DNA from: Peribacillus alkalitolerans
GTDB taxonomy: Bacteria; Bacillota; Bacilli; Bacillales; DSM-1321
Direction of reading: 5' to 3'
Assembly (NCBI RefSeq): GCF_010882125.1
Contig: NZ_JAAGVZ010000008.1
Coordinates: forward strand, 1-64,000
Length of the DNA: 64,000 nt
The notes beneath the pieces were generated by a model. The model was given only the letters and a program-made list of their open reading frames with translations, searched no databases and was not told the origin of the DNA. Made by a program: the position numbers and the translations under genes. Positions 29,215-39,622 of the stretch are shown one piece after another; positions within the stretch are counted from its first letter, which is position 1, and each line of letters starts with the position of its first letter.

Positions 29215-30174
29215 CTAACTCATCAAATCTACAAGCAAGGCTTTCTGTGCATGTAATCTGTTGCCAGCTTGATGAAAGATTACAGAATGTGCTCCGTCAA
29301 TAACGCTGCTCGATACTTCTTCTTCTCTATGAGCTGGAAGGCAATGCATGAAGATATAATCCAGCTTTGCGTGCTTTACAAGATCTTCATTAATTTGATA
29401 TCCCTCGAACGCTTTCAATCGCATTTCGTTCTCTAGCTCCTGCCCCATGCTAGTCCATACATCTGAATAAATGATATCAGCTTCCTTTACAGCTTCGATT
29501 GGATTGTCTGTAGTAAGAATGGTTCCGCCACTAATTTGGCATGCTTCTTTGGAAAGTTTCACAACTTCTTCATTAGGTTCATATCCTTTAGGGCAAGCGA
29601 TCGCAAAGTCCATACCAGTTTTCGCTGCTGCTAACATTAAGGCATGGGCCATATTGTTACCGTCCCCAACATACGCAAGCTTTAACCCCTTTAATTCCCC
29701 CTTGATTTCTTGAATCGTCAAAAGGTCTGCAAGTGCCTGGCAAGGATGATCATAGTCCGTAAGTCCATTGATAACAGGGATGGAAGAGTACTTCGCCAAT
29801 TCTTCAACTTTCTGATGTTCAAACGTGCGAATCATTATTCCATCCAGATACTGTGATAGGACTTGGGCAGTGTCGGAAATGGTTTCTCCACGTCCAATTT
29901 GCAGTTCTTTGCCACTTAAAAATAATGCGTGTCCGCCTAACTGTAGCATCCCTACTTCAAAGGATACACGTGTTCTAGTCGAAGATTTCTCAAAAATCAT
30001 CCCTAATGTTTTTCCTTTAAGGGGAGCATATGCTTCATCCAGCATAAATTTTCGTTTTATTTGTTTAGCTAGATCTAACAGTGATTCAATCTTATCTTTT
30101 GTCATGTCTTGGATACTCAAGAAATCTTTTTGTTGAATGATGTTTGTTTTCTTAACCTCTTTCATTACATTCAT
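29215..30174 (-). CDS. argF: Ornithine carbamoyltransferase
   Basis: Makes citrulline from ornithine and carbamoyl phosphate. Carbamoyl-phosphate binding residues are in [10 protein letters not shown] and HPCQALADL. The ornithine-binding segments DVWTSMG and [10 protein letters not shown] are present. The ATG at 30174 overlaps the carB stop by four bases (ATGA), typical of coupling. Length 319. Last gene of argCJBD-carAB-argF. The catabolic isozyme ArcB would be expected beside arcA/arcC, which are absent here. Confidence 0.95.
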   Translation of the reverse strand: MNVMKEVKKTNIIQQKDFLSIQDMTKDKIESLLDLAKQIKRKFMLDEAYAPLKGKTLGMIFEKSSTRTRVSFEVGMLQLGGHALFLSGKELQIGRGETISDTAQVLSQYLDGIMIRTFEHQKVEELAKYSSIPVINGLTDYDHPCQALADLLTIQEIKGELKGLKLAYVGDGNNMAHALMLAAAKTGMDFAIACPKGYEPNEEVVKLSKEACQISGGTILTTDNPIEAVKEADIIYSDVWTSMGQELENEMRLKAFEGYQINEDLVKHAKLDYIFMHCLPAHREEEVSSSVIDGAHSVIFHQAGNRLHAQKALLVDLMS

Positions 30175-33100
30175 TTCAATGCACCCTCTTTTCTACTTGA
30201 TAGCCATGCTTGTAATGGAGTAACCTCCCATTGAAGCACTTTTTTAGACAATAAGAACGCCAAAAACGTTTCTTCTTCTGTAAATGTGAATAGTCTGTAT
30301 TTCGATCCCTTTAATCTTAAGGTTTCTCCATTAATACCATAAGAAAGGATGGCCAAAGCTTGCTCGCTTTTTACCCATTGATCGAAGTCTTCCAAATAAA
30401 CCAGTTCGATACCTACGGATTTGCACTCCTGAGAAATCTTTTCACTTATGTGGACTTTAGGATCTACAAAGACTTGAAAAGCACCTTGCTTTCCCTGTCT
30501 TCCTAGGTAATGAAACGCTTTAAAAAGTGAATCCTCTACATCCTTTCCAATAGCAATTCCCTCACCTGTCGACTTCATTTCTGGACCTACTTTTGGGTCA
30601 AGCCCATTTAATGCAAAGGTCGAAAAGACTGGATATTTAATTACTGAATAAGGAAGAGCATCAATAAGACCTGTGGTTTCTACTAATTCCGACAATTTAT
30701 ATTTCCCAAGCAATATTTTTGTCGCAATTTGTACCATTGGTGTATCCGTTATTTTGCTGATGATTGGAATGGTTCGACTTGCTCGAGGATTTACCTCCAA
30801 CACATATACATGATCACCATCTATAACAAACTGAATGTTCATTAAACCTTTATACTGTAATTCCTGTACCAATTTCATCGCATAGGTTACCATCTGATTT
30901 TGCACATCTTCAGAAAGACTCTTTGCTGGCATAATCGACATACTGTCACCTGAGTGCACACCAGCCTTCTCGATATGTTCCGAAATCGTCGGCACAAGAA
31001 TTTGCACACCATCTGTCACTAAATCTAATTCCGCTTCTTTTCCTGGCAAATAGCGGTCAATTAAGATTGGGTATACCATATCCTTTCTTGCGACTATGCT
31101 ATTATTCAAAGATTCAAAATCCTTATAAATCTCCATTCCCCTGCCACCAATGACATATGACGGACGGAGTAAAATAGGAAATCCAATCTCCTCAACGTTT
31201 TGGAATAACTCGTTTTGGTTATTCGCAATGCTGCCCTGTACATGGGGAATACCGAGCTTTCGAAGTAATGAATAAAAACGGTCTCGGTCTTCAAGTTGGT
31301 CCAAAACATCATACGAGGTTCCAAGTAGCTTTGCGCCGTATTCTTCTAGCCTTTTTGCCAAATTGATCGCCGTCTGACCTCCGAATTGGACAATCACATC
31401 GGTGATTCCTTCGGCTTCCATCACATTCACTACATGTTCAAAGGTTAGTGGCTCAAAATACAATTTATCAGCAGTGGCAAAATCAGTGCTTACCGTTTCT
31501 GGATTGTTATTAATCATGATGGTTTCGATTCCTTCACTATGAAGGGCGAATACTCCATGTACTGAGCAATAATCAAATTCAATTCCTTGACCGATTCTGA
31601 TTGGTCCACTTCCAATCACTAAAACTTTTTTCTTTACAGATTGTGTTTGTTCATTTTCTCCAAAATAAGAGGAGTAATAATATCTTGTATGAGAAACAAA
31701 TTCTGCGGCACATGTATCTACGGTTTTATAAACTGCCATCACGTTGCAGTCCTTACGCTTTTGGCGGACTTCTATTTCAGGCACTTTCCAAATGTGTGCT
31801 AGGTATGCATCAGAAAAGCCTTTTTCTTTTACATTTTTCAAAAATTCTTCTGATACGTTCACAAAAGAAGTTTCTTGAATCCTTTTTTCCATCTCCATTA
31901 ATAGAGAAAAGCTGGATAGGAAAAACAGGTCAATTTTCGTTAGCTCATGTAGTTTTTGAATAGTGATTCCTCTTCGAAGTAATTCTAATAAAACAAAAAA
32001 TCGTTCATCATCTGTATTTTGCAATTTAACAAAAAGCTCTTGCTCTTCATATTGCTCCAAGCTTGGTAAATAAAGTCCTTCGACCTTCAATTCAAGGGAA
32101 TGAACGGCTTTCTGGATCGCAGCTTCTAAATTACGCTCCAGTGCCATGACTTCACCAGTGGCTTTCATTTGAGTTCCTAGTTTTCTCGTTGCCTGAGGAA
32201 ATTTATCAAATGGCCATCTTGGAAACTTGACGACTACATAATCCAAAGAAGGCTCAAAGCTTGCAAATGTACTTTCCGTCACTGGATTCATCAACTCATC
32301 CAACCTATACCCCACAGCCAGCTTCGTAGCAATCCTTGCGATTGGGTACCCTGTTGCCTTTGAAGCAAGTGCTGATGAACGGCTTACCCTTGGGTTGACT
32401 TCAATCAAGTAATATTGCTTGCTCTTTGGATCAAGCGCGAATTGTATATTACAGCCTCCGATGATGCCTAATGAGGAAATGATTTTTATAGATGCCGCTC
32501 TTAGCATTTGATATTCTTCGTCAGATAACGTCTGGGATGGAGCAACCACAATCGAATCTCCTGTATGGATTCCAACAGGGTCGATATTTTCCATATTGCA
32601 TATGGTGATGCACGTGCCTTTACCATCTCTCATGACTTCATATTCGATCTCTTTAAACCCTGCAATACTTTTTTCAATTAGACATTGACTGATTGGGCTT
32701 TCTTGGAGTCCACCTCTAACTAGTTCCTTTAGCTCCTGCATACATGAAGCGATTCCTCCACCTGTCCCTCCCATTGTATAAGCAGGTCGAACAATTATCG
32801 GAAAGCCAATCTCAAGGGCAAAAGTAATCGACTCGTCTAAAGAATGGACAATTTTGCTTTCAGGGACGGGTTCCGCTATCGTATACATGAGCTGTCGGAA
32901 CAATTCACGGTCTTCACCATTTTTTATGGATTCGATTGGTGTCCCAAGCAGTTTCACATCATGTTTTTTAAGGATTCCTGCATCATCAAGAGCATAAGCA
33001 AGGTTTAAACCGGTTTGCCCACCCAATGTAGCTAATACTCCATCCGGCTTTTCCTTTTCTATGATTTTTCGCAACGAATCAACCGTTAGTGGTTCAAAAT

Positions 33101-33293
33101 AAACAACGTCTGCATGCATTTCATCCGTCATAATAGTGGCAGGATTGTTATTCACTAAGATGACTGTATATCCTTCCTCTTTTAAAGCTAGACATGCCTG
33201 TGTTCCTGCGTAATCAAATTCAGCTGCCTGCCCAATCACAATCGGGCCAGAACCGATGACTAATATCGTTTGTATGGTAGTATCTTTAGGCAT
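30171..33293 (-). CDS. carB: Arginine-specific carbamoyl-phosphate synthase, large subunit
   Basis: Forms carbamoyl phosphate from ammonia delivered by CarA, bicarbonate and two ATP. It has two homologous ATP-grasp halves; each starts with VLVIGSGPI (residues about 10 and 550) and has an ADP/Mg loop ([19 protein letters not shown] and [19 protein letters not shown]). It ends with an MGS-like C-terminal domain that is short and poorly conserved. This fits the arginine-dedicated isozyme, which in B. subtilis is not controlled by UMP. 1,040 residues. It overlaps carA by 8 bases. Confidence 0.95.
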   Translation of the reverse strand: MPKDTTIQTILVIGSGPIVIGQAAEFDYAGTQACLALKEEGYTVILVNNNPATIMTDEMHADVVYFEPLTVDSLRKIIEKEKPDGVLATLGGQTGLNLAYALDDAGILKKHDVKLLGTPIESIKNGEDRELFRQLMYTIAEPVPESKIVHSLDESITFALEIGFPIIVRPAYTMGGTGGGIASCMQELKELVRGGLQESPISQCLIEKSIAGFKEIEYEVMRDGKGTCITICNMENIDPVGIHTGDSIVVAPSQTLSDEEYQMLRAASIKIISSLGIIGGCNIQFALDPKSKQYYLIEVNPRVSRSSALASKATGYPIARIATKLAVGYRLDELMNPVTESTFASFEPSLDYVVVKFPRWPFDKFPQATRKLGTQMKATGEVMALERNLEAAIQKAVHSLELKVEGLYLPSLEQYEEQELFVKLQNTDDERFFVLLELLRRGITIQKLHELTKIDLFFLSSFSLLMEMEKRIQETSFVNVSEEFLKNVKEKGFSDAYLAHIWKVPEIEVRQKRKDCNVMAVYKTVDTCAAEFVSHTRYYYSSYFGENEQTQSVKKKVLVIGSGPIRIGQGIEFDYCSVHGVFALHSEGIETIMINNNPETVSTDFATADKLYFEPLTFEHVVNVMEAEGITDVIVQFGGQTAINLAKRLEEYGAKLLGTSYDVLDQLEDRDRFYSLLRKLGIPHVQGSIANNQNELFQNVEEIGFPILLRPSYVIGGRGMEIYKDFESLNNSIVARKDMVYPILIDRYLPGKEAELDLVTDGVQILVPTISEHIEKAGVHSGDSMSIMPAKSLSEDVQNQMVTYAMKLVQELQYKGLMNIQFVIDGDHVYVLEVNPRASRTIPIISKITDTPMVQIATKILLGKYKLSELVETTGLIDALPYSVIKYPVFSTFALNGLDPKVGPEMKSTGEGIAIGKDVEDSLFKAFHYLGRQGKQGAFQVFVDPKVHISEKISQECKSVGIELVYLEDFDQWVKSEQALAILSYGINGETLRLKGSKYRLFTFTEEETFLAFLLSKKVLQWEVTPLQAWLSSRKEGALK

Positions 33294-34368
33294 ATACTTT
33301 CTCTCTCCCGATTCCGTAACGTACCAGATTTATGAATTCTTCAAATAATTTTGCACTTTCGGCTGGACCTGGATGTGCCTCTGGGTGGAACTGTGCAGTC
33401 AATATAGGCAATGACTCATGAGAAAGGCCTTCAACTGATTGATCATTCACATTCTTGAATCGAACATATAGACCTGTTCCTTTTAAGCTTCCTTCTTCCA
33501 CCATATAGCTATGATTTTGCGAAGTCATGAAGACTTTCTTCGTTAACACATCCACAACTGGTTGATTAGCACCACGGTGGCCAAATAATAGCTTTTCGGT
33601 ATTTCCTCCAAAGGCCAAAGCGGTCAGTTGATGCCCAAGGCAAATCCCCATCGTTGGATACGTTGTGATAATTTGTTTTAAGTTTGGTAATATCCCATGT
33701 AGGTCCTTTGGATCTCCGGGACCGTTCGTTAAAAGAACACCGTCTGGTTTCATGGATTCAATCTTTTTATAAGTCGTATGAAATGGAACGACAGTTACTT
33801 GGCAACCACGTTCTAAAAGTGATGTTAAAATCGATTTTTTGTATCCGAAATCAATCATGACAATGTGTGGACCTTTTCCATCAAATTTTGTAGGTTCCAC
33901 ATTACTGACTTGTTCCACTAAATTTTTCTGTATAGACTCGTTCCCACAAGAATTCCATTCCTTCGAAGAATCCATAACTGCTGGCATTGTTCCATGAGAA
34001 CGAATTCTTTTCACAATGGCACGTGTATCGATATGTCCTAACATGGGAATATTCCATTTTTCAAGATACTCCTTTAGAGAGTGCTTTGCTTGATAATGAG
34101 AGTGTGCCATGGCACTTTCGTAAACTATTACCCCTGCAACATGTGGAATCTGGCTTTCAAAGTCACTCTCATTGATGCCATAATTTCCAATCAGAGGATA
34201 GGTGAACACTACGATTTGGTTTTTATAAGAGGGATCTGTCAGTACCTCTTGATAACCTGTCATTCCTGTATAAAATACGACTTCTCCTTGGACATTCGAT
34301 TTAGGAGCGGTCGTAATCCATTTACCAGTAAATGTTTCTCCACTTTGTAAATGAATATATCCTTTCAT
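33286..34368 (-). CDS. carA: Arginine-specific carbamoyl-phosphate synthase, small subunit
   Basis: Glutamine amidotransferase subunit that releases ammonia for CarB. The class I triad is visible: Cys in TMGICLGHQL, His and Glu in AQFHPEAHPGP. The N-terminal domain (GEVVFYTGMTGYQEVLTDPSY) is typical. Length 360. A GAGGTGAGG site precedes the ATG. It is separated from argD by 76 bases holding two ARG-box-like sequences, so carAB-argF may also be transcribed or controlled separately. Confidence 0.95.
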   Translation of the reverse strand: MKGYIHLQSGETFTGKWITTAPKSNVQGEVVFYTGMTGYQEVLTDPSYKNQIVVFTYPLIGNYGINESDFESQIPHVAGVIVYESAMAHSHYQAKHSLKEYLEKWNIPMLGHIDTRAIVKRIRSHGTMPAVMDSSKEWNSCGNESIQKNLVEQVSNVEPTKFDGKGPHIVMIDFGYKKSILTSLLERGCQVTVVPFHTTYKKIESMKPDGVLLTNGPGDPKDLHGILPNLKQIITTYPTMGICLGHQLTALAFGGNTEKLLFGHRGANQPVVDVLTKKVFMTSQNHSYMVEEGSLKGTGLYVRFKNVNDQSVEGLSHESLPILTAQFHPEAHPGPAESAKLFEEFINLVRYGIGREKVYA

Positions 34369-34383
34369 TTCCTCACCTCATCT

Positions 34384-34422
34384 TTTGCATTTTTATTAAC
34401 TTTTAAGTATTTTTATGCATTC
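34384..34422 (-). promoter_or_regulatory. Internal ARG boxes before carA
   Basis: Two 18-base sequences, 34384-34401 (minus strand AGTTAATAAAAATGCAAA) and 34405-34422 (minus strand GAATGCATAAAAATACTT), resemble the ArgR/AhrC box (TNTGNATWWWWATNCANA) and lie three bases apart. They sit inside the operon between argD and carA. Confidence 0.55.
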
Positions 34423-34444
34423 ATTATTAAAAAAATATACCTAT

Positions 34445-35587
34445 TTATGAATTAATCGTCTGGCAGATTCGCTTAATCGCAATATCCATTTCTTGCTGGG
34501 TGACAGTAAGGGGAGGCAATAACCGTAAAACATTAGGCCCTGCCAGTAATGTCAAAATGCCTTCCTGCTGTAATTGCATTAAAAATGGGTTTGCTTCACA
34601 ATCTATTTCTATTCCAATCATTAGACCCATGCCTCTAATATTTTTAACATGCTTAGAATTAGCGAGCTTTTTCTGTAATTGGCTTTTCAAATAGTGTCCT
34701 TTTTCCCCTACTAACTCTAAAAAATCCGGTTGAAAAATAATGTCTAACGTAGCCTTGCAGGCTGCTAGGCTAACAGGATTCCCACCAAAAGTCGATCCAT
34801 GACTCCCTGGTCCGAAATATCCTTCCAATTCCGCCTTTCCAATCATAGCGCCAATTGGTAACCCGTTTCCTAACGCTTTTGCCACTGTAATGATGTCTGG
34901 TGAAATATCAAAATGTTGATAAGCGAACGCTGTTCCTGTTCTTCCTATCCCAGTTTGTATTTCATCCACGATGATTAAAGTTCCATTTTTCTTTGCCACT
35001 TCTTGAATCTCCGTTAAATACTCTTGAGATACTGGATGGATTCCACCCTCGCCTTGGACCACCTCAAGCATAATTGCAGCAGTATTACCGTCGATTTTTT
35101 CCGAGACACTTTTAACATCATTAAATGGAATATAATCAAACTCCTCAAGCATTGGTCCATATCCAACCCTAACTTTTTCTTGGCCAGTCGCTCCCATCGT
35201 TGCATACGTTCGACCGTGAAATGATCCTAAACAGGAGATGATTTTCTTTCTTCCAGTTGCTTTTTTAGCCAATTTTATCGCCGCTTCGTTTGCTTCTGCT
35301 CCACTATTACAAAAAAACACATGATTTAATTGGGAAACTTCCGTTAAATGTCGGGCTACCTGTTCCTGGATGGTAAGTGTAAATAAATTAGATGTATGCC
35401 AATATTGCTCTAATTGATCATACACGGCTTTCGTAACCTCAGGATTGCAATGTCCGAGGCTTGTAACCCCAATTCCTGAAGTGAAGTCCAAATATTCCTT
35501 ACCAGCTTCCGAATATAGCCAGCTTCCGATTCCTTTCTTTGGTCGAATATCCCATCTTTGGTAAGTTGGGAAGAGCGCTTGATTCAT
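34445..35587 (-). CDS. argD: Acetylornithine aminotransferase
   Basis: PLP enzyme of the fourth step to ornithine. The PLP lysine is in ITVAKALGNGLP and the aspartate in IIVDEIQTGIGRTG. The segments YLDFTSGIGV and FCNSGAEANEAAIKLA are typical class III. The start is the ATG at 35587 (MNQALFPTYQRW), behind AAAGGAGA; it overlaps the argB stop by four bases. The open frame continues 15 codons upstream into argB. Length 380. Confidence 0.94.
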   Translation of the reverse strand: MNQALFPTYQRWDIRPKKGIGSWLYSEAGKEYLDFTSGIGVTSLGHCNPEVTKAVYDQLEQYWHTSNLFTLTIQEQVARHLTEVSQLNHVFFCNSGAEANEAAIKLAKKATGRKKIISCLGSFHGRTYATMGATGQEKVRVGYGPMLEEFDYIPFNDVKSVSEKIDGNTAAIMLEVVQGEGGIHPVSQEYLTEIQEVAKKNGTLIIVDEIQTGIGRTGTAFAYQHFDISPDIITVAKALGNGLPIGAMIGKAELEGYFGPGSHGSTFGGNPVSLAACKATLDIIFQPDFLELVGEKGHYLKSQLQKKLANSKHVKNIRGMGLMIGIEIDCEANPFLMQLQQEGILTLLAGPNVLRLLPPLTVTQQEMDIAIKRICQTINS

Positions 35588-36357
35588 ATTGTTATATTCT
35601 CTCCTTTTGTAAATGAAGTACCTACCAAGCAACCATTTTCAAAAAACTCATTTGTACCGCTAACAATCACGACTTCATTTACACCTATTTCAGTCGCTTT
35701 TAAAGCGGTCTTGACCTTTGGAATCATACCACCGTATATTATTCCTTCATTAATGAACTCCATCACTTGATGTTCACTTAAGGAATGGAGTAACTGACCA
35801 TCCTTTATTACCCCTTGGACATCTGTTACAAAAAGAAGAGCATCAGCCTTGATCGCTTGTGCGATTGCACCTGCAGCCATATCAGCATTTACATTGAGCT
35901 TTTGCCCTGTAGATGTAATCGCAATTGGAGAAATTACAGGTGTCCAGCCTTCCTTTATTACCATCATAAGCCTTTTTATTTCTACATTTGTTATGGTCCC
36001 TACATAACCTAATACAGGATAATCCACAAACTCACCTGTTAGAAAATTAGCATCACTTCCATTCAGTCCAATAGAAGGAATGTCATTTTGATCTAGTAGA
36101 GAAGTCAGTAACCGATTCGTTTTCCCCGCCAGCATCAGCTCAACAACTTCCATAACTTCCTTTGTCGTAACTCTAAGACCATTGGAAAACTCCGCTTGGA
36201 CACCCATTTTATCCAACATTGCTGAAATGTCTGGGCCACCACCATGTACAAATACAAGCTGATGACCATTCCTCTTTAATTCTTGAAGACTAGTAAAAAA
36301 ATCTGGTGTTAGATCATGGATAATGCTGCCCCCAAGCTTAATGACATAAGTGGCCAT
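35584..36357 (-). CDS. argB: Acetylglutamate kinase
   Basis: Phosphorylates N-acetylglutamate. The amino acid kinase fold is seen in KLGGSIIH, the glycine loop FVHGGGPDIS, substrate residues NGLRVTTKE and the ATP part ALLFVTDVQGVI. Length 257, the short form without the N-terminal helix linked to arginine inhibition in other species. TTAGGAGGGGG precedes the ATG. Confidence 0.95.
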   Translation of the reverse strand: MATYVIKLGGSIIHDLTPDFFTSLQELKRNGHQLVFVHGGGPDISAMLDKMGVQAEFSNGLRVTTKEVMEVVELMLAGKTNRLLTSLLDQNDIPSIGLNGSDANFLTGEFVDYPVLGYVGTITNVEIKRLMMVIKEGWTPVISPIAITSTGQKLNVNADMAAGAIAQAIKADALLFVTDVQGVIKDGQLLHSLSEHQVMEFINEGIIYGGMIPKVKTALKATEIGVNEVVIVSGTNEFFENGCLVGTSFTKGENITI

Positions 36358-36367
36358 ACTCCCCCTC

Positions 36368-37594
36368 CTAACTTCGATAGCTTGCGTTTATTTTCACATA
36401 GTCATACGTAAGATCACAGCCCCATGCTATGCCGGATTCCTTTCCTTCGTTCATCTTTACATGAATCGTGATCGCATTGTTTTGTAAATATTGCTGTGCT
36501 TCTTGTTCAGAAAATGCTACAGGTTGACCGCTATTTAAAACGACGATATTACCAAAAGAGATATCCACTTGATCTGGGTCGAATAACACTCCGCTTCGGC
36601 CCATCGCACCAATTATTCTTCCCCAGTTCGCATCAGCACCGTACATCGCCGATTTGACTAGATTACTGCCTACTATTGTCTTAGCAATCTTTTGTGCATC
36701 CATTTTACCCTTTGCACCTGTTACTTGAACCTCTATTAACTTGGTTGCACCCTCACCGTCTTTGGCGATTTTTTTTGCTAAATCTTCGCTAACCGCTTTT
36801 AATAACTCTACGAAGCAATCCCAATCCTTATGTTCAGGTGTCAACATGTCATGTCCTGCATACCCGTTAGCAAGCACCATTACCATATCGTTCGTTGACG
36901 TATCACCATCCACTGTGATTTGATTAAAAGTTTCGTTTGTCACTTTTGAAAGGGCATGTTGCAAGGAGATTGAATCAATGGCAGCATCCGTTGTAATAAA
37001 CCCAAGCATTGTAGCCATATTCGGGTGAATCATTCCTGATCCTTTTGCAGCCCCACCCATCGTGACAAGCTTTCCTCCAATTTCTGCTTGGTATGCACAA
37101 CCTTTAATCACTGTATCAGTTGTCAAAATCGCTGTTTGAAAAGCTTTAGCGCTCTCAGAATCACCTGACGGATTTAATAGGTTAATACCGTATTGAATTT
37201 TATCCATTTTCATATACTCACCGATGACACCCGTAGAAGCCACAGCAACATGGTGTTCCTTTACTTGAAGATGACTTGCTGCCATCTTACGCATCTCATA
37301 AGCATCTGCCATTCCTTGCTCCCCTGTACAGGCATTCGCGCAAGCACTGTTCACGATAATCGCTTGGATAGTTCTTCCATGGCTAAGGCTATCCTTTGTA
37401 ACTGAAAGGGGTGCTGCTTGAAAAACATTCGTAGTAAAAACGGCCGCACTTGCTGCAGGTTTTTCAGATAAAATGACACCTACATCCTTCTTGGCATAAC
37501 GCAGTCCAGCATGTACTCCTGCAGCCTTAAATCCAGGAACACTCAATATCGTTCCATTTTCAAATTCTTGTATCCTTTGTTTTACGGTCTCCAT
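36368..37594 (-). CDS. argJ: Bifunctional ornithine acetyltransferase / N-acetylglutamate synthase
   Basis: Recycles the acetyl group from acetylornithine to glutamate. The precursor cleaves itself before the catalytic Thr195 in HPNMATMLGF, giving two subunits; the sequence GGAAKGSGMIHPN before it is well conserved. Length 408. TTAGGGGGT precedes the ATG. It lies between argC and argB in the standard order. Confidence 0.95.
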   Translation of the reverse strand: METVKQRIQEFENGTILSVPGFKAAGVHAGLRYAKKDVGVILSEKPAASAAVFTTNVFQAAPLSVTKDSLSHGRTIQAIIVNSACANACTGEQGMADAYEMRKMAASHLQVKEHHVAVASTGVIGEYMKMDKIQYGINLLNPSGDSESAKAFQTAILTTDTVIKGCAYQAEIGGKLVTMGGAAKGSGMIHPNMATMLGFITTDAAIDSISLQHALSKVTNETFNQITVDGDTSTNDMVMVLANGYAGHDMLTPEHKDWDCFVELLKAVSEDLAKKIAKDGEGATKLIEVQVTGAKGKMDAQKIAKTIVGSNLVKSAMYGADANWGRIIGAMGRSGVLFDPDQVDISFGNIVVLNSGQPVAFSEQEAQQYLQNNAITIHVKMNEGKESGIAWGCDLTYDYVKINASYRS

Positions 37595-37614
37595 ACTTAC
37601 CCCCTAATTTCTCA

Positions 37615-38649
37615 TCAAGGAAACAAAGGCATATGCTTCAAGCCTTCCGTTTCACTTAATCCATACATTACATTCGCATTTTGTACAGCCTGCCCAGCCG
37701 CGCCTTTTAATAAGTTGTCAATGACTGAAACAATGGTAATCCTATTTGTTCTTTCATTTAATGCAATCCCTATATCACAGTAATTCGAGCCATAAACCTG
37801 TTTGGTGCATGGGAAGATAGTTTCCCTGCCTATCCTGATAAAAGGACAATTAATATACGTTTCCTGGTATAGTTCTATCAATTGTTTAGTCGTAATGTCT
37901 TGATTCGCCTTGACATACATAGTCGACATAATCCCTCTGGTCATGGGGACTAAATGGGTACTGAAATCAATCGAAGAGGCACCAGGAAGCCAAGATTTAA
38001 TTTGCTGTTCAATCTCTGGAATATGTTGATGTTCATGTACTTTATATATTTTCATATTTTCATTGATTTCACTGTATAAGGTTGATGTTTGTGCTGTCCT
38101 TCCCGCACCTGAAGCCCCAGATTTGGCATCGATGATTAAATCTTCACCATCTGTCCAGCCTTCCTTCAGTAATGGAGCCAATCCAAGGAGTGTAGCAGTA
38201 GGGTAACATCCTGGGTTTGCAAGGATTTTTGCTTTTGCAATTTGCTCCTTGTTCCACTCAGTCAAACCGTATACTGCCTCTTCCAACACATGATTTGATA
38301 CAGGTGTTTTCTTATACCATCTTGTATATTGATCTGAATCCTTTAGCCGTAAATCACCGGACAGATCAATGACCTTCAATCCTAATTCCATAAAAATGGG
38401 TGTCAATTGGGATGAGACACCACTCGGAGTGGCTAAGAAAACCAAATCACTTTCCTTTGCGATTTTTTCTGGTTGTATGTCTTGCAAAATGTATTCAATA
38501 TTAGCTAAATGTGGATATCCTTCATTGATTGACGTTCCCGGACTTGATGATGTATTTAAGGAGCCAATAGAGAAAAAAGGATGGTTCTGTATCAGTCGTA
38601 CCAACTCTAGTCCGCTATATCCTGTCGCTCCAATAATGGCAGCTTTCAT
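37615..38649 (-). CDS. argC: N-acetyl-gamma-glutamyl-phosphate reductase
   Basis: NADPH-dependent reductase of the third arginine step. It has the Rossmann start MKAAIIGATGYSGLELVRL and catalytic Cys148 in NPGCYPTATLLGL. The ATG at 38649 is chosen because AGGGGGAG stands before it; the frame is open eight codons further. Length 344. First gene of the operon. Confidence 0.95.
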   Translation of the reverse strand: MKAAIIGATGYSGLELVRLIQNHPFFSIGSLNTSSSPGTSINEGYPHLANIEYILQDIQPEKIAKESDLVFLATPSGVSSQLTPIFMELGLKVIDLSGDLRLKDSDQYTRWYKKTPVSNHVLEEAVYGLTEWNKEQIAKAKILANPGCYPTATLLGLAPLLKEGWTDGEDLIIDAKSGASGAGRTAQTSTLYSEINENMKIYKVHEHQHIPEIEQQIKSWLPGASSIDFSTHLVPMTRGIMSTMYVKANQDITTKQLIELYQETYINCPFIRIGRETIFPCTKQVYGSNYCDIGIALNERTNRITIVSVIDNLLKGAAGQAVQNANVMYGLSETEGLKHMPLFP

Positions 38650-38691
38650 GAAGTCTCCCCCTATATGTCTCATATCATATTAATTTCTCTC

Positions 38692-38737
38692 ATTATAAAA
38701 CTGCATAAAAATAAAATCAATTGTATTTTTATAAATT
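38692..38737 (-). promoter_or_regulatory. argC promoter with ARG boxes
   Basis: On the minus strand -10 TATAAT (complement of 38692-38697), 17-base spacer, -35 TTGATT (complement of 38715-38720). Two ARG-box-like 18-mers, 38700-38717 and 38720-38737, cover the spacer and the -35. Arginine-bound ArgR/AhrC would occlude the promoter. Confidence 0.7.
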
Positions 38738-38880
38738 TATTTTCATTTTTCAGATATACATGAAAATAGTAAGCAATCTATATACTGTAAAAAAATACAT
38801 TTTCCAGTTGACTGTCAGCCTAATTTCTTATTAAATCAAAGATAGCTAATGCCTACTGAACCTCAAAAGGTGGTTTTTTA

Positions 38881-39576
38881 ATGTTTGAATCAATGAATAA
38901 CATTTCTACTGAACTACAAGAAATCCTTAAATCGATGCATCATGTCAAAAAACTGGAAAAAGGGACTTACTTATTTCAGGAGGGCACTGCTGCAAACGAA
39001 TTATTCATTATCATGAGTGGAAAAGTACAAATTAGTAAGATCATACCTGATGGAAGAGAATTGACCCTTCGTATTTGTTCTAAGGGAGATATTGTGGGAG
39101 AAATGATTTTATTTTCTACTTGTTCTAAATATATGATGAGTGCAAAAATCCTTGAGGACGGAGAAGCTGCGGTTATCTTGAAGGATGATTTAGAAGAGAG
39201 ACTCTCAATTGATGGATCTGTAGCGGTCGAGTTTTTAAAGTGGATGGCAACTCAATACCGTAAAACGCAAACGAAGTTTCGAGACCTCCTTCTTCACGGT
39301 AAAAAAGGCGCTCTTTATTCAACGCTAATTAGACTAACTAATAGTTACGGGGAAAAAACAGATGATGGAATTGTTATTAAACTCCCACTAACGAATCAAG
39401 AGTTAGCCAATTTTTGTGGCACATCTCGAGAAGTAGCAAATCGGATGCTAAGTGATCTTCGTAAACAAAAAATAATTTCCATTGAAAAAGGTATCATTAC
39501 TATTCATGATCTTGAATATTTAAAAACGGAAATCGATTGTGAAAACTGTCCAGCTGAAATATGTAATATAGATTGA
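38881..39576 (+). CDS. fnr: Fnr-type oxygen-sensing regulator
   Basis: A 231-residue Crp/Fnr regulator with a cyclic-nucleotide-type barrel (about 15-120) and a C-terminal winged helix (LTNQELANFCGTSREVANRML as recognition region). The end CENCPAEICNID carries Cys220, Cys223 and Cys228, the spacing of the C-terminal [4Fe-4S] ligands of B. subtilis Fnr. The RDLLLHGKKG segment with Asp135 corresponds to the recalled fourth ligand. It would activate anaerobic genes. The gene is divergent from argC. The ArcR regulator of arginine degradation is a related alternative, but the cysteines favour Fnr. Confidence 0.82.
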   Translation: MFESMNNISTELQEILKSMHHVKKLEKGTYLFQEGTAANELFIIMSGKVQISKIIPDGRELTLRICSKGDIVGEMILFSTCSKYMMSAKILEDGEAAVILKDDLEERLSIDGSVAVEFLKWMATQYRKTQTKFRDLLLHGKKGALYSTLIRLTNSYGEKTDDGIVIKLPLTNQELANFCGTSREVANRMLSDLRKQKIISIEKGIITIHDLEYLKTEIDCENCPAEICNID

Positions 39577-39622
39577 AAAAGCCGGTATCTCTGAATCTTT
39601 GAGATAACCGGCTTTATATTTT
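39577..39622 (+). terminator. Terminator of fnr
   Basis: AAAGCCGGTATCTC pairs with GAGATAACCGGCTTT, followed by ATATTTTT. Confidence 0.88.

Noticed and set aside
38780-38880. Promoter for fnr (TTGACT near 38808)
   Set aside because: No convincing -10 at the right distance was found.
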